Shown piece by piece: positions 7,123 through 15,491 of a DNA stretch of 64,000 nucleotides (positions are counted from its first letter, which is position 1; each line of letters begins with the position of its first letter). The position numbers and the translations under genes are program-made. Below the pieces are notes generated by a model that worked only from the letters and a program-made list of their open reading frames with translations, ran no database searches and had not been told where the DNA came from. This DNA is from Flavobacterium fryxellicola. Its GTDB lineage: Bacteria > Bacteroidota > Bacteroidia > Flavobacteriales > Flavobacteriaceae. Location of the stretch: contig NZ_FRDK01000002.1 of assembly GCF_900143245.1 (NCBI RefSeq), positions 248,001 to 312,000 on the forward strand, read 5' to 3'.

Positions 7123-8541
7123 TCAGTCAAAACTTCGCGGACTTAAAAAGCTAGTGGTACTGGTTTCGATTTTTTCTTTTCCGTTGTACACTTCTATTTT
7201 CAGCTTTGTTTTATCACTGTCCAATACGCTGTTATTAATTTCAACAAACAAGGTTCCGCCACTCATTCCTTGTTTAGGTACTTTTAAAGCTTGTTTTCCA
7301 ACTACTTTTAAAGTTCCTTTTATACCAACTAATTTAAAATGAATGTCATTAAAATCATTGTTAGTTTTATTTATAATTTTAAAAGTGTAAATATTGCTGA
7401 TATTATCCCCTTTGTGTTGAAACAACTGTCCTGGTAATCTCAAGATCGTCGCTTCGACATCAGTCCGCAGGAACAAAAGTCCAATTAAAATACCCGTTAA
7501 AATAAATAATACAGCTGAGTAACCTTTCATTCTTGGAGTAAACTTAAACTTTGCGTTTTTCTCAATTTCTTCTTCAGAGGCATAACGAATAAGTCCTTTG
7601 GGTAAACCCACATTTTCCATAATTGTATCACACTCATCAATACAGGCGGTACAATTGACACATTCCATCTGCGTTCCGTTTCGAATGTCGATTCCGGTAG
7701 GACAAACATTTACACACTGTTTGCAATCAATGCAATCTCCTTTTCCAGTTGATGCTCTGTCTTCTTGCTTGTTAAATTTGGCTCTGCCGGCTTCTTTTTC
7801 GCCTCGAACAAAATCATAAGCAACATTGATTGATTTATCGTCTAACAAAACACCTTGCAATCTGCCGTAAGGACAGGCAATAATACAAACCTGCTCTCTA
7901 AACCATGCAAAAATAAAGTAAAACACACCCGTAAAAATCAACAAGGAAACTAGGGTACTGATATGCTTTGCAGGCCCTTCTTCAATCATCAAAAATAGCT
8001 TGTCGCTACTGATAAGATAAGCCAGGAAAACATTGGCAATAAAAAAGGAGATAATTAAAAATAAAGTCCATTTAAGCGCTTTCTTTCTGATTTTCTCTAC
8101 ATTCCACTCCTGTTTTTCTAAACGGATTTGAGCGCCTCGATCTCCTTCAATCCAATATTCTATTCTGCGGAAAACCATTTCTAGAAAAATGGTTTGCGGG
8201 CAAATCCATCCACAAAAAATTCGCCCAAAAATAACGGTAAATAAGATAACAAAAACAATCCCCACAATCATGAAAAGAACAAAAAGATAAAAATCCTGTG
8301 GCCAAAAAGGAAATCCGAAAATATTAAATCGTCGCTCCAAAATATTGAACATCATGAACTGGTTGCCATTGATTTTTACAAATGGATTTGCAACAAGTAC
8401 AATCAGTAAAAAATAGCTAACCCATTTCCTGTAATCATAAAACTTTCCGGAAGGTTTTTTGGGAAAAATAAATTTTCGGTTGCCCTCCTCGTCGATTGTT
8501 CCAATAGTATCTCTAAAAGCTTCATCTGGTAATTTTGACAT
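7123..8541 (-). CDS. ccoG: Cytochrome c oxidase accessory protein CcoG (FixG)
   Basis: Membrane-bound polyferredoxin acting in Cu(II) reduction and copper delivery to the cbb3 oxidase. It has 472 residues. N-terminal membrane helices include the C-G-W-I-C-P motif (GRIFCGWICPQTIF), and a CPYGRLQG segment follows. Two 4Fe-4S ferredoxin clusters come next (CIDCKQCVNVCP and CVNCTACIDECD), then another membrane helix and a C-terminal immunoglobulin-like FixG domain. The start MSKLPDEAF at 8541 is preferred to a TTG at 8568. The gene lies between ccoP (75 bp upstream) and ccoH. Confidence 0.95.
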   Translation of the reverse strand: MSKLPDEAFRDTIGTIDEEGNRKFIFPKKPSGKFYDYRKWVSYFLLIVLVANPFVKINGNQFMMFNILERRFNIFGFPFWPQDFYLFVLFMIVGIVFVILFTVIFGRIFCGWICPQTIFLEMVFRRIEYWIEGDRGAQIRLEKQEWNVEKIRKKALKWTLFLIISFFIANVFLAYLISSDKLFLMIEEGPAKHISTLVSLLIFTGVFYFIFAWFREQVCIIACPYGRLQGVLLDDKSINVAYDFVRGEKEAGRAKFNKQEDRASTGKGDCIDCKQCVNVCPTGIDIRNGTQMECVNCTACIDECDTIMENVGLPKGLIRYASEEEIEKNAKFKFTPRMKGYSAVLFILTGILIGLLFLRTDVEATILRLPGQLFQHKGDNISNIYTFKIINKTNNDFNDIHFKLVGIKGTLKVVGKQALKVPKQGMSGGTLFVEINNSVLDSDKTKLKIEVYNGKEKIETSTTSFLSPRSFD

Positions 8542-8616
8542 TTCTTTTTTATTTAAAACACTGTTCAAATAATTAGTACTATTCTTAAGTTAAGTAAAAA
8601 CGTGTGTTTATAATTT

Positions 8617-9516
8617 TTATTTAACTGCAACTTTTGCATTCTCATCTACCCAAACTTCTCCTTCTGGCGCTTTAGGATCAGCAGGATTACTTCCTTTTAA
8701 GGATAGAATATAGCTGGCTACTTTTTGCATCTCTTTAGGTTTCAAAGTTCCTTTCCAAGAAATCATTCCTTTTCCATCACGTCCTCCATTTACAAGTGTA
8801 TGAAAAACATTTTTTATTCCACCACCTAAAATCCATTGATCATCAGTTAGATTAGGTCCAATTTGCCCTCCACCATCTGCTCTGTGACAAGCAGCGCAAT
8901 TAGTAGTAAATATTACTTTTCCTGCCGCTAAATCTGCAGGGTCCGTTAACAAAGTAACTGTTTTTTCATCCATCATATCTGGAGCAGTTTTCATGTACTC
9001 TGCGACTTCAATTTTAGCTTGGGCGATTTCTTTTTTAAGTTCCATTTCCTGATTATCAGCACCTAAAATTTCAAATCTAACCATATATACTACTCCAAAA
9101 ATTATTGAAGCGTAGAATAAATAGACCCACCATGGTGGCAAATTGTTATCTAATTCTTTGATGCCATCGTAGTCATGGTCCAGTAATAATTGACCCTCAT
9201 CAGCTAATGGAGCTGTTTTAGTCAATTTTTCCATTAATTTTTTATACCATTCTTTATCCTTGAAGCTCAAATTATTTGTTTCATTTAATTTGATTTTTTC
9301 TTCTTCTGTCAATAAATGATAAGTGATATTATCTACTGCTGTCATTGTAATTTCTATTGCGATAATAAGAAAAAGAAATACAAATAAGAATAGTGAAACC
9401 ATTGGAAATTTTATAAAAGCAGGTCGGTCTCCTGAGTCTATAAAGAATTCGATTGCTCCAAATACAGCAAAGAAAATAACGGTTACACTAACGTATGCTG
9501 GAATAAATTTTTTCAT
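8617..9516 (-). CDS. ccoP: cbb3-type cytochrome c oxidase subunit III (CcoP), mono-haem type
   Basis: Membrane-anchored cytochrome c passing electrons to the cbb3 oxidase core. It has 299 residues. Two N-terminal hydrophobic segments precede the conserved NNLPPWWVYLFYASIIFG helix, which is followed by one cytochrome c domain with the haem-binding site C207-A-A-C210-H211. Proteobacterial CcoP usually carries two haem c groups. A single CxxCH, as here, fits the shorter arrangement I associate with Bacteroidota. It lies 27 bp after ccoQ. Confidence 0.94.
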   Translation of the reverse strand: MKKFIPAYVSVTVIFFAVFGAIEFFIDSGDRPAFIKFPMVSLFLFVFLFLIIAIEITMTAVDNITYHLLTEEEKIKLNETNNLSFKDKEWYKKLMEKLTKTAPLADEGQLLLDHDYDGIKELDNNLPPWWVYLFYASIIFGVVYMVRFEILGADNQEMELKKEIAQAKIEVAEYMKTAPDMMDEKTVTLLTDPADLAAGKVIFTTNCAACHRADGGGQIGPNLTDDQWILGGGIKNVFHTLVNGGRDGKGMISWKGTLKPKEMQKVASYILSLKGSNPADPKAPEGEVWVDENAKVAVK

Positions 9517-9543
9517 TCTCTAAATTTTAAAAAATTATACTTT

Positions 9544-9714
9544 TTAATTGTCTTTCAATGGAATTTCACTCAATTCATCAATTGTTTCTTTCTTATAGGA
9601 GAAAACCCAGATCCCTAGTCCTACAAAGAAGAAGAAAAAAATTAATAATGATAAGATGGGATATATCGACACGCCATCGATTGTCTCCATATTGTGTTTT
9701 ATTTGTTCAAACAT
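9544..9714 (-). CDS. ccoQ: CcoQ-like small cbb3 oxidase subunit
   Basis: A 56-residue protein, starting MFEQIKHNMETIDG and ending EIPLKDN, with one membrane helix (LSLLIFFFFFVGLGIWVFSY) and a charged cytoplasmic tail. Size, topology and position between ccoNO (5 bp) and ccoP (27 bp) match the CcoQ/FixQ subunit. Sequence conservation in this family is weak, so the call rests mainly on context. Confidence 0.85.
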   Translation of the reverse strand: MFEQIKHNMETIDGVSIYPILSLLIFFFFFVGLGIWVFSYKKETIDELSEIPLKDN

Positions 9715-9719
9715 GACTC

Positions 9720-11909
9720 TTAATTTTTAGCACTATTTTTAACTTTAATGTCCGTTCCAAGTCTTTGCATATATGCAATCAGAGCTACAATTTCTCTTTC
9801 ATTCATTGGGACAAATTTTTCTCCTCTTGCTGCTGCTTTTTTCTTGCTTTCCACATAACTTTTAACAAAGTCAGGATCGTTTTTCAAGTTTTCTTCAATT
9901 GAAACAGCTTGTTTTCTCAAATCATCTAGACCACTTGCCACTTGAGCCTCTGTATAAGGTACTCCTAGTGTAACCATTGCTTGCATTTTCTTTTGAGTCA
10001 AAGAAATATCCATTGGCTTGTTATCAAATAACCACTTGTATCCTGGCATAATTGAACCTGCAGATATACTTTGTGGATTCCAGAAATGGTTAAAGTGCCA
10101 GTTGTCATTGTATTTACCACCTACTCTTAATAAATCTGGTCCTGTACGTTTTGATCCCCATAAAAATGGATGATCGTAAACAAACTCACCTGCCTTAGAT
10201 TGTGGCCCGTAACGTTCCACTTCACTTCTAAAAGGACGAACAGATTGAGAGTGACAACCTACACAACCTTCGCGAATGTATAAATCACGACCTTCTAGTT
10301 CTAAAGGAGAATAGGGTTTTACGCTCGTAATTGTTGGAATATTAGATTTTACCATAATAGTAGGTACAATCTGAATCACACCTCCAATTAAAATAGCTAC
10401 TGTAGCTAAAATTGTTAATTGAATCGGTTTTCTTTCTAACCAAGGATGAAATTTTTCTCCTTTTATTCTTCCAGAGCTAATTCTTATTAAAGCTGGAGCT
10501 TCGGCTAATTCATCTTCAATTGTAGATCCTGCTCTCAGAGTTTGAACAATGTTATAGACTAAAACAAGCATTCCCGTTAAATATAGGGTTCCACCAATCG
10601 CTCTCATCCAATACATAGGCATAATTTGAGTAACAGTTTCCAGAAAGTTACCATAAGTTAAAGTTCCGTCTGGGTTAAACTGTTTCCACATAGAAGCTTG
10701 TAAAAAGCCAGCTACATACATTGGAATCGTATACAATATAATCCCTAAAGTACCTATCCAAAAGTGAAAGTTAGCTAATTTCAAAGAGTATAAGTTCGTT
10801 TTAGCCATTCTAGGAACCAACCAATAAATCATACCGAAAGCCATAAATCCATTCCACGCCAGAGCACCTACGTGAACGTGAGCAATAATCCAATCCGTGT
10901 AATGTGCAATAGCATTGACATTTTTAAGAGACAACATTGGCCCTTCAAAAGTGGCCATTCCATACCCTGTAATAGCTACAACAAAGAATTTTAAAACAGG
11001 ATCTACTCGTACCTTATCCCAAACACCTCTTAACGTTAAAAGACCGTTTATCATACCACCCCAAGATGGTGCTAGCAACATTATCGAAAAGGCAACACCT
11101 AAATTCTGTGCCCAGTTTGGCAATGCAGAATACAATAAGTGGTGCGGTCCAGCCCAGATGTAAATAAAAATTAAGGACCAGAAGTGAACAATTGAAAGCC
11201 TATAAGAATAAACCGGACGATTAGCCGCTTTTGGAACAAAATAATACATCAGTCCTAAGAAAGGAGTCGTCAAGAAAAAAGCTACTGCGTTATGTCCATA
11301 CCACCATTGCACTAAAGCGTCTTGAACACCTGCATAAACAGAGTAACTTTTAAATGCAGAAACCGGTAATTCTAAATTATTGAAAATATGCAAAACCGCT
11401 ACCGTAACGAATGTTGCTAAATAAAACCAAATCGCAACATATAAATGGCGTTCTCTTCGTTTAATCATGGTACCAATCATGTTGATTCCCATTACCACCC
11501 AAATCAGTGTGATTGCAATATCAATTGGCCACTCTAATTCAGCATATTCCTTTGAAGAACTATAGCCTAAAGGTAATGTAATAGCCGCAGCAACGATAAT
11601 TATCTGCCAGCCCCAAAAGTGAACATTACTTAAAAAATCACTGAACATTCTCGCTTTAAGCAAGCGCTGCATGGAATAATACATTCCGGCAAAAAAAGCA
11701 TTTCCCACAAATGCAAAAATAACAGCATTTGTATGTAGCGGCCTCAACCGACCATAACTTAACCAGGAAATACCATCGGTCATGTTAGGAAAAAGAAACA
11801 TAAAGGCCAATGTAAGCCCAACTAGCATTCCTACCACTCCAAAAAGGATCGTGGCGTAAATGAATTTTTTTACAATTTTGTTGTCATAATAAAACTGCTG
11901 CATTTCCAT
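9720..11909 (-). CDS. ccoNO: Fused cbb3 cytochrome oxidase subunits I and II (CcoN-CcoO)
   Basis: Catalytic core of the high-affinity cbb3 oxidase, reducing oxygen to water at low oxygen tension. The 729-residue product joins both subunits. The N-terminal ~480 residues form the 12-helix haem-copper core, with RPLHTNAV (low-spin haem ligand region), IYIWAGPHHLLY (Cu-B histidines and active-site tyrosine helix) and AHVHVGALAWNG. The C-terminal ~220 residues are the CcoO mono-haem cytochrome c with C549-V-G-C552-H553. Separate ccoN and ccoO genes are usual in Proteobacteria; the fusion is typical of Bacteroidota. The gene follows ccoS. Confidence 0.97.
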   Translation of the reverse strand: MEMQQFYYDNKIVKKFIYATILFGVVGMLVGLTLAFMFLFPNMTDGISWLSYGRLRPLHTNAVIFAFVGNAFFAGMYYSMQRLLKARMFSDFLSNVHFWGWQIIIVAAAITLPLGYSSSKEYAELEWPIDIAITLIWVVMGINMIGTMIKRRERHLYVAIWFYLATFVTVAVLHIFNNLELPVSAFKSYSVYAGVQDALVQWWYGHNAVAFFLTTPFLGLMYYFVPKAANRPVYSYRLSIVHFWSLIFIYIWAGPHHLLYSALPNWAQNLGVAFSIMLLAPSWGGMINGLLTLRGVWDKVRVDPVLKFFVVAITGYGMATFEGPMLSLKNVNAIAHYTDWIIAHVHVGALAWNGFMAFGMIYWLVPRMAKTNLYSLKLANFHFWIGTLGIILYTIPMYVAGFLQASMWKQFNPDGTLTYGNFLETVTQIMPMYWMRAIGGTLYLTGMLVLVYNIVQTLRAGSTIEDELAEAPALIRISSGRIKGEKFHPWLERKPIQLTILATVAILIGGVIQIVPTIMVKSNIPTITSVKPYSPLELEGRDLYIREGCVGCHSQSVRPFRSEVERYGPQSKAGEFVYDHPFLWGSKRTGPDLLRVGGKYNDNWHFNHFWNPQSISAGSIMPGYKWLFDNKPMDISLTQKKMQAMVTLGVPYTEAQVASGLDDLRKQAVSIEENLKNDPDFVKSYVESKKKAAARGEKFVPMNEREIVALIAYMQRLGTDIKVKNSAKN

Positions 11910-11962
11910 AATTCAATTGGTTTTTATTTTAATTTAAATGTTCAAGGTCAATAGTTTTGGAT

Positions 11963-12166
11963 TCAAATATCCAATTCCTTTTCCTCATTATTTTCAACTT
12001 TATTTTCATTTTTAGTTGACTTTAACAGCTCATCATCAAATAGCATTCTGACTGACGGCGTATAATCATCGTCATATTGTCCGGTTTTTACTGCTGTAAT
12101 AAAAGCAACAAAGAACCCAATGGCGATTAGTATACTGATGGAGATTAATAAATAAATGACACTCAT
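11963..12166 (-). CDS. ccoS: cbb3-type oxidase assembly protein CcoS
   Basis: A 67-residue single-pass membrane protein (MSVIYLLISISILIAIGFF) with an acidic cytoplasmic tail containing GQYDDDYTPSVRMLFDDE. The family usually has this size and a G-x-(F/Y)-D-D-x2-(T/G)-P motif. CcoS is required to insert cofactors into the cbb3 core. It is the first gene of the ccoS-NO-Q-P-G-H transcription unit, with its own Fnr-like promoter upstream. Confidence 0.9.
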   Translation of the reverse strand: MSVIYLLISISILIAIGFFVAFITAVKTGQYDDDYTPSVRMLFDDELLKSTKNENKVENNEEKELDI

Positions 12167-12183
12167 ACCTTAATTTGTGTTAA

Positions 12184-12227
12184 CAAAGTTACTTCTCCGT
12201 TTCCGAGTAAAATATGACATTTGTCAT
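12184..12227 (-). promoter_or_regulatory. cco operon promoter with Fnr-like palindrome
   Basis: The palindrome ATGACATTTGTCAT lies at 12214-12227 and a -7 box TAacTTTG on the minus strand at 12184-12191. The palindrome centre is 36.5 nt from the terminal G of the -7 box, exactly as at hemN, i.e. about -41.5 from the predicted start. It drives ccoS and the downstream oxidase genes. Confidence 0.75.
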
Positions 12228-12283
12228 ACTTATACATAATTGTTAAAATTATGTGAAAACGAAAACCAAAAACTTATATAATT

Positions 12284-14701
12284 CTATTTTTTACTTGCAT
12301 AATAACTACTCATCAGGGTTACAAAACTTACAATTGTTATCGTGCTTAAAGGCATTATAATTGCGGCAACTAAAGGCAATAAATTCCCTGTGATAGCAAA
12401 TGCTAATCCCACCACATTGTACAATAAAGACAAAGTAAAACTCATTTTGATCGTAGTTATGGAGTTCTTAGATAACTTCAAAAAATAGTTTAATTTTTGA
12501 AATTCATTCGCATCCAAAATTGCATCACAGGCTGGCGAAAAAACATTCACGTTTTCGGAAATCGAAATCCCTACGTTGCTTTGCGCCAAAGCTCCAGCAT
12601 CATTTAATCCATCCCCTACCATCATTACGTTATTCCCTTTATCTTGCAAATTCTTAATGAATTCTAATTTTTGTTCTGGTTTTTGATTGAAAATTAATTC
12701 CGTGCCTTTCGGCAAAAGCTGTTCAAGAGTGCCCCGTTCGCCTTCATTATCACCAGATAAAACTTTAACTTGGTAACCACTACTTAAGTTGTTAAAAAGG
12801 GCGGCAAGTCCATCTCTATATTGATTATTAAAAATGAATTTCCCGTAATAAACCCCATTAATCTTAATATGAACTGACGTTTGTTGCAGATTATTTTCTT
12901 CTGTTTTCTCTACAAAAGCAGCCGATCCTATTTGAATTTGGTGGCCAAAAATATGAGCTTCCATTCCTTTGCCTGTAATTTCCTCAAAAGCACCCACGCT
13001 CCACTTTTTGGCATCATTCGCTGATGTATTTGTCAAAATTAAAATTGGCAAATAATCATATAACATTCTGCTTAACGGATGATTTGAAGCTCTCAACACA
13101 TTTTTTATCAGCAGCAAATATTCGTCGGAAAGTATATCTCCTTCATACGAAATGTTGGATTTTTTATTAGTTGTAATTGTTCCTGTTTTATCAAAAACAA
13201 TGGTATCTACTTTCGCTAATTGTTCAATCACCAGCGCATTTTTGAGATAAAATTTCTGTTTGCCCAAAATCCGTAATACATTACCAAAAGTAAAAGGCGC
13301 CGTTAATGCCAATGCGCAGGGACACGCAACAATGAGGACTGCTGTAAAAACATTAAAAGCAATATTCGCATCTATGAAAATCCAATATCCAAATCCTGAA
13401 AAGGCAATTAACAAGAGAATTGGAGTAAAATAACGAGAAATACTATCGGTAATGGTCTTGTGTTTTTGTACGACATTTTTTTGAAAAACATCATTGCTCC
13501 ATAATTGTGTCAAGTAACTTTGAGAAACTGAATGCAAGACTTCCATTTCAATCACTTTCCCTATTTGTTTTCCTCCTGCAAATACTTTATCTCCTGATTT
13601 TTTGGTTATAGGAATGGCTTCTCCAGTGACAAAACTATAATCAATTTCGGCTTTTTCTGAAATTAAAATGCCATCAACTGGAATTAGTTCTTGATTTCTA
13701 ATTAAGAGTCTATCCCCTTTTTCTACCTCATAAATAGGAACACTTTCTTCTAAAGAATCCGAATTAATTTTAGTGATGGCGATTGGGAAATAGGATTTAA
13801 AATCTCTTTCAAAACTCAAGAAACTGTACGTTTTAATTTGGAACATTTTTCCCAAAAGCATAAAGAAAATTAAACCAGTTAAGCTATCGAAAAAACCAGA
13901 ACCATAATCCATGACAATATCAAACGTACTACGCACAAACATTACAACAATTCCTAAAGCAATAGGAATATCGATATTCAGCATTTTAGATCTCATACTT
14001 TTAAAAGCAGAAACATAATACCCACTCGCAGAGTAAAAGAAACTAGGGAGTGCCAAAGCAAAAATCAACCATCTAAAAAAACCACGGTATTGATCCAGCC
14101 AATATTCTTTAACTTCAAAATATTCTGGAAAGGAAAGTAGCATGATATTTCCAAAACAAAAGAAAGCAACGCCCAATTTATAAGTTAAACTTCTATCAAC
14201 GTTATTAGCACCTGTTTCATAATTTTCTAAACTAATGTAGGGCTCATAACCAATGGAACTCAACAAATAAACAATAGTTTTGATTGAAACTTCCTCCGGG
14301 TTGTAGGTGATTCGAACCTTCTTTTCAGGAAAGTTAACTTGCGAAGAACTTATTCCCTTTTGAAGACGCTGTAAATTCTCCAAAATCCAAATACACGAGC
14401 TGCAATGAATATGTGGAATGTTAAGTGAAATAATAGCGGTCGAATTCTCTTGGAATTCCAAAAGTTTGGATACAATGTTCTCATTGTCTAAAAAATCATA
14501 TTTACCATTAATATCTTGCGGGGTTGCTCCAGGGGATTTTTCAAAATCATAATAACACGTCAGATCATTGAGACTAAAAATTTCGTATACCGTTTTACAA
14601 CCGTTACAACAAAATTTCTTTTCATCAAAAATTATTTCTTCTGCTTTTACAATATTCAAACCACAATGGAAACAGTTTTGTGTGTCCATAACTTTGCTCA
14701 T
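12284..14701 (-). CDS. ccoI: CcoI/FixI-type copper-translocating P1B ATPase
   Basis: Inner-membrane ATPase that exports copper for assembly of the cbb3 oxidase. It has 805 residues. An N-terminal cysteine-rich domain (CFHCG...CCNGCKTVYEIF) is followed by a heavy-metal-associated domain with CSSC (IHCSSCIWILENLQ). The membrane domain includes the CPC metal site (VACPCALALTAPF). Phosphorylation (DKTGTI), actuator (VTGEAIP) and hinge (GDGLNDAGAL) motifs follow. The ATG at 14701 is preferred; an in-frame TTG at 14728 lies upstream and MDTQNC at 14689 is a further option. It is transcribed divergently from the Crp/Fnr gene and lies 117 bp upstream of ccoS, which has a separate promoter. Confidence 0.95.
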   Translation of the reverse strand: MSKVMDTQNCFHCGLNIVKAEEIIFDEKKFCCNGCKTVYEIFSLNDLTCYYDFEKSPGATPQDINGKYDFLDNENIVSKLLEFQENSTAIISLNIPHIHCSSCIWILENLQRLQKGISSSQVNFPEKKVRITYNPEEVSIKTIVYLLSSIGYEPYISLENYETGANNVDRSLTYKLGVAFFCFGNIMLLSFPEYFEVKEYWLDQYRGFFRWLIFALALPSFFYSASGYYVSAFKSMRSKMLNIDIPIALGIVVMFVRSTFDIVMDYGSGFFDSLTGLIFFMLLGKMFQIKTYSFLSFERDFKSYFPIAITKINSDSLEESVPIYEVEKGDRLLIRNQELIPVDGILISEKAEIDYSFVTGEAIPITKKSGDKVFAGGKQIGKVIEMEVLHSVSQSYLTQLWSNDVFQKNVVQKHKTITDSISRYFTPILLLIAFSGFGYWIFIDANIAFNVFTAVLIVACPCALALTAPFTFGNVLRILGKQKFYLKNALVIEQLAKVDTIVFDKTGTITTNKKSNISYEGDILSDEYLLLIKNVLRASNHPLSRMLYDYLPILILTNTSANDAKKWSVGAFEEITGKGMEAHIFGHQIQIGSAAFVEKTEENNLQQTSVHIKINGVYYGKFIFNNQYRDGLAALFNNLSSGYQVKVLSGDNEGERGTLEQLLPKGTELIFNQKPEQKLEFIKNLQDKGNNVMMVGDGLNDAGALAQSNVGISISENVNVFSPACDAILDANEFQKLNYFLKLSKNSITTIKMSFTLSLLYNVVGLAFAITGNLLPLVAAIIMPLSTITIVSFVTLMSSYYASKK

Positions 14702-14712
14702 TTTACCTAGAA

Positions 14713-14774
14713 CAAAGAACCTAAACAATTGTTAATTAAAACATGACATTTATCATATTAAAGGCTTACTTTTG
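14713..14774. promoter_or_regulatory. Divergent ccoI / fnr regulatory region with Fnr-like palindrome
   Basis: The palindrome ATGACATTTATCAT lies at 14743-14756. On the ccoI side a degenerate -7 box, GTtcTTTG (minus strand, 14713-14720), is again exactly 36.5 nt from the palindrome centre, the activator geometry. On the fnr side the -7 box TActTTTG at 14767-14774 is only 24.5 nt away, so the palindrome would cover the -30 region. That would fit autorepression of the regulator (inference). Confidence 0.65.
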
Positions 14775-14797
14775 TGTCACCCAAAAACATCATTATT

Positions 14798-15478
14798 ATG
14801 AGCAAATGTGAACAATGCATCGTCAGAGAATTTAGCTCACTAAAAGCACTTACAAAAGAAGAACTGTTGAAACTTTCCGACTGCAAAACATCCCATATTA
14901 TTAAGAAAGGGGAAGTTATATTTGAAGAAGGGGAAAATGTAAATGGTATTTTTTGCATTAAAGACGGCATTTGCAAACTGACAAAACTTAGTGCAAATGG
15001 TAAAGATCATATTGTAAAATTAGTTACAAAAGGAGAATTACTGGGACAACGATCCATGATTAGTGACGAACCGGTCAATTTGAGTGCGGTTGCTCTTGAA
15101 GACATGCAAGTTTGTTTTATTCCAAAGTCAGACGTAATGGGATACTTTGACAAGAACAATCAGTTTTCTATGAATGTCATGAAAACGATCTGTGGTGATC
15201 TAAAAGAAGCCGATGATCACATGGTTAATTTAGCACAGAAAACCGTCAAAGAAAGATTAGCAGAAACACTCCTTTATTTACATGATTCCTTTGGAAAAAA
15301 CGAAGATGAGTCACTAAGAATTCAACTTTCCAGAGATGAATTAGCTAGTATCATTGGCACGGCCACAGAAAGCTGTATCCGTTTACTATCTGACTTTAAG
15401 AAATTAGGTTTGATTGAATTATCCGGCAAAAAAATCGTTCTGCAGGATATTGCGAAGCTAAAAAAAGTAGCAGAATAA
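14798..15478 (+). CDS. Crp/Fnr family transcriptional regulator
   Basis: A 226-residue regulator with an N-terminal cyclic-nucleotide-binding-like beta-barrel (residues ~20-115), a dimerisation helix and a C-terminal winged helix-turn-helix. The recognition helix TATESCIRLLSDF contains E191 and R195, matching the Glu and Arg with which E. coli FNR reads TGA half-sites. Cysteines occur at 4, 7, 29, 53, 59 and 106. The C4-x2-C7 pair recalls FNR, but the full four-cysteine pattern is not reproduced, so Fe-S oxygen sensing is possible, not proven. The ATG at 14798 was chosen over a GTG at 14774 that belongs to the -7 box. It sits among ccoI, cco and hemN, all carrying the ATGAYAnnTRTCAT palindrome, and is their likely regulator. 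Confidence 0.9.
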   Translation: MSKCEQCIVREFSSLKALTKEELLKLSDCKTSHIIKKGEVIFEEGENVNGIFCIKDGICKLTKLSANGKDHIVKLVTKGELLGQRSMISDEPVNLSAVALEDMQVCFIPKSDVMGYFDKNNQFSMNVMKTICGDLKEADDHMVNLAQKTVKERLAETLLYLHDSFGKNEDESLRIQLSRDELASIIGTATESCIRLLSDFKKLGLIELSGKKIVLQDIAKLKKVAE

Positions 15479-15491
15479 AAGAGTACTTCTT

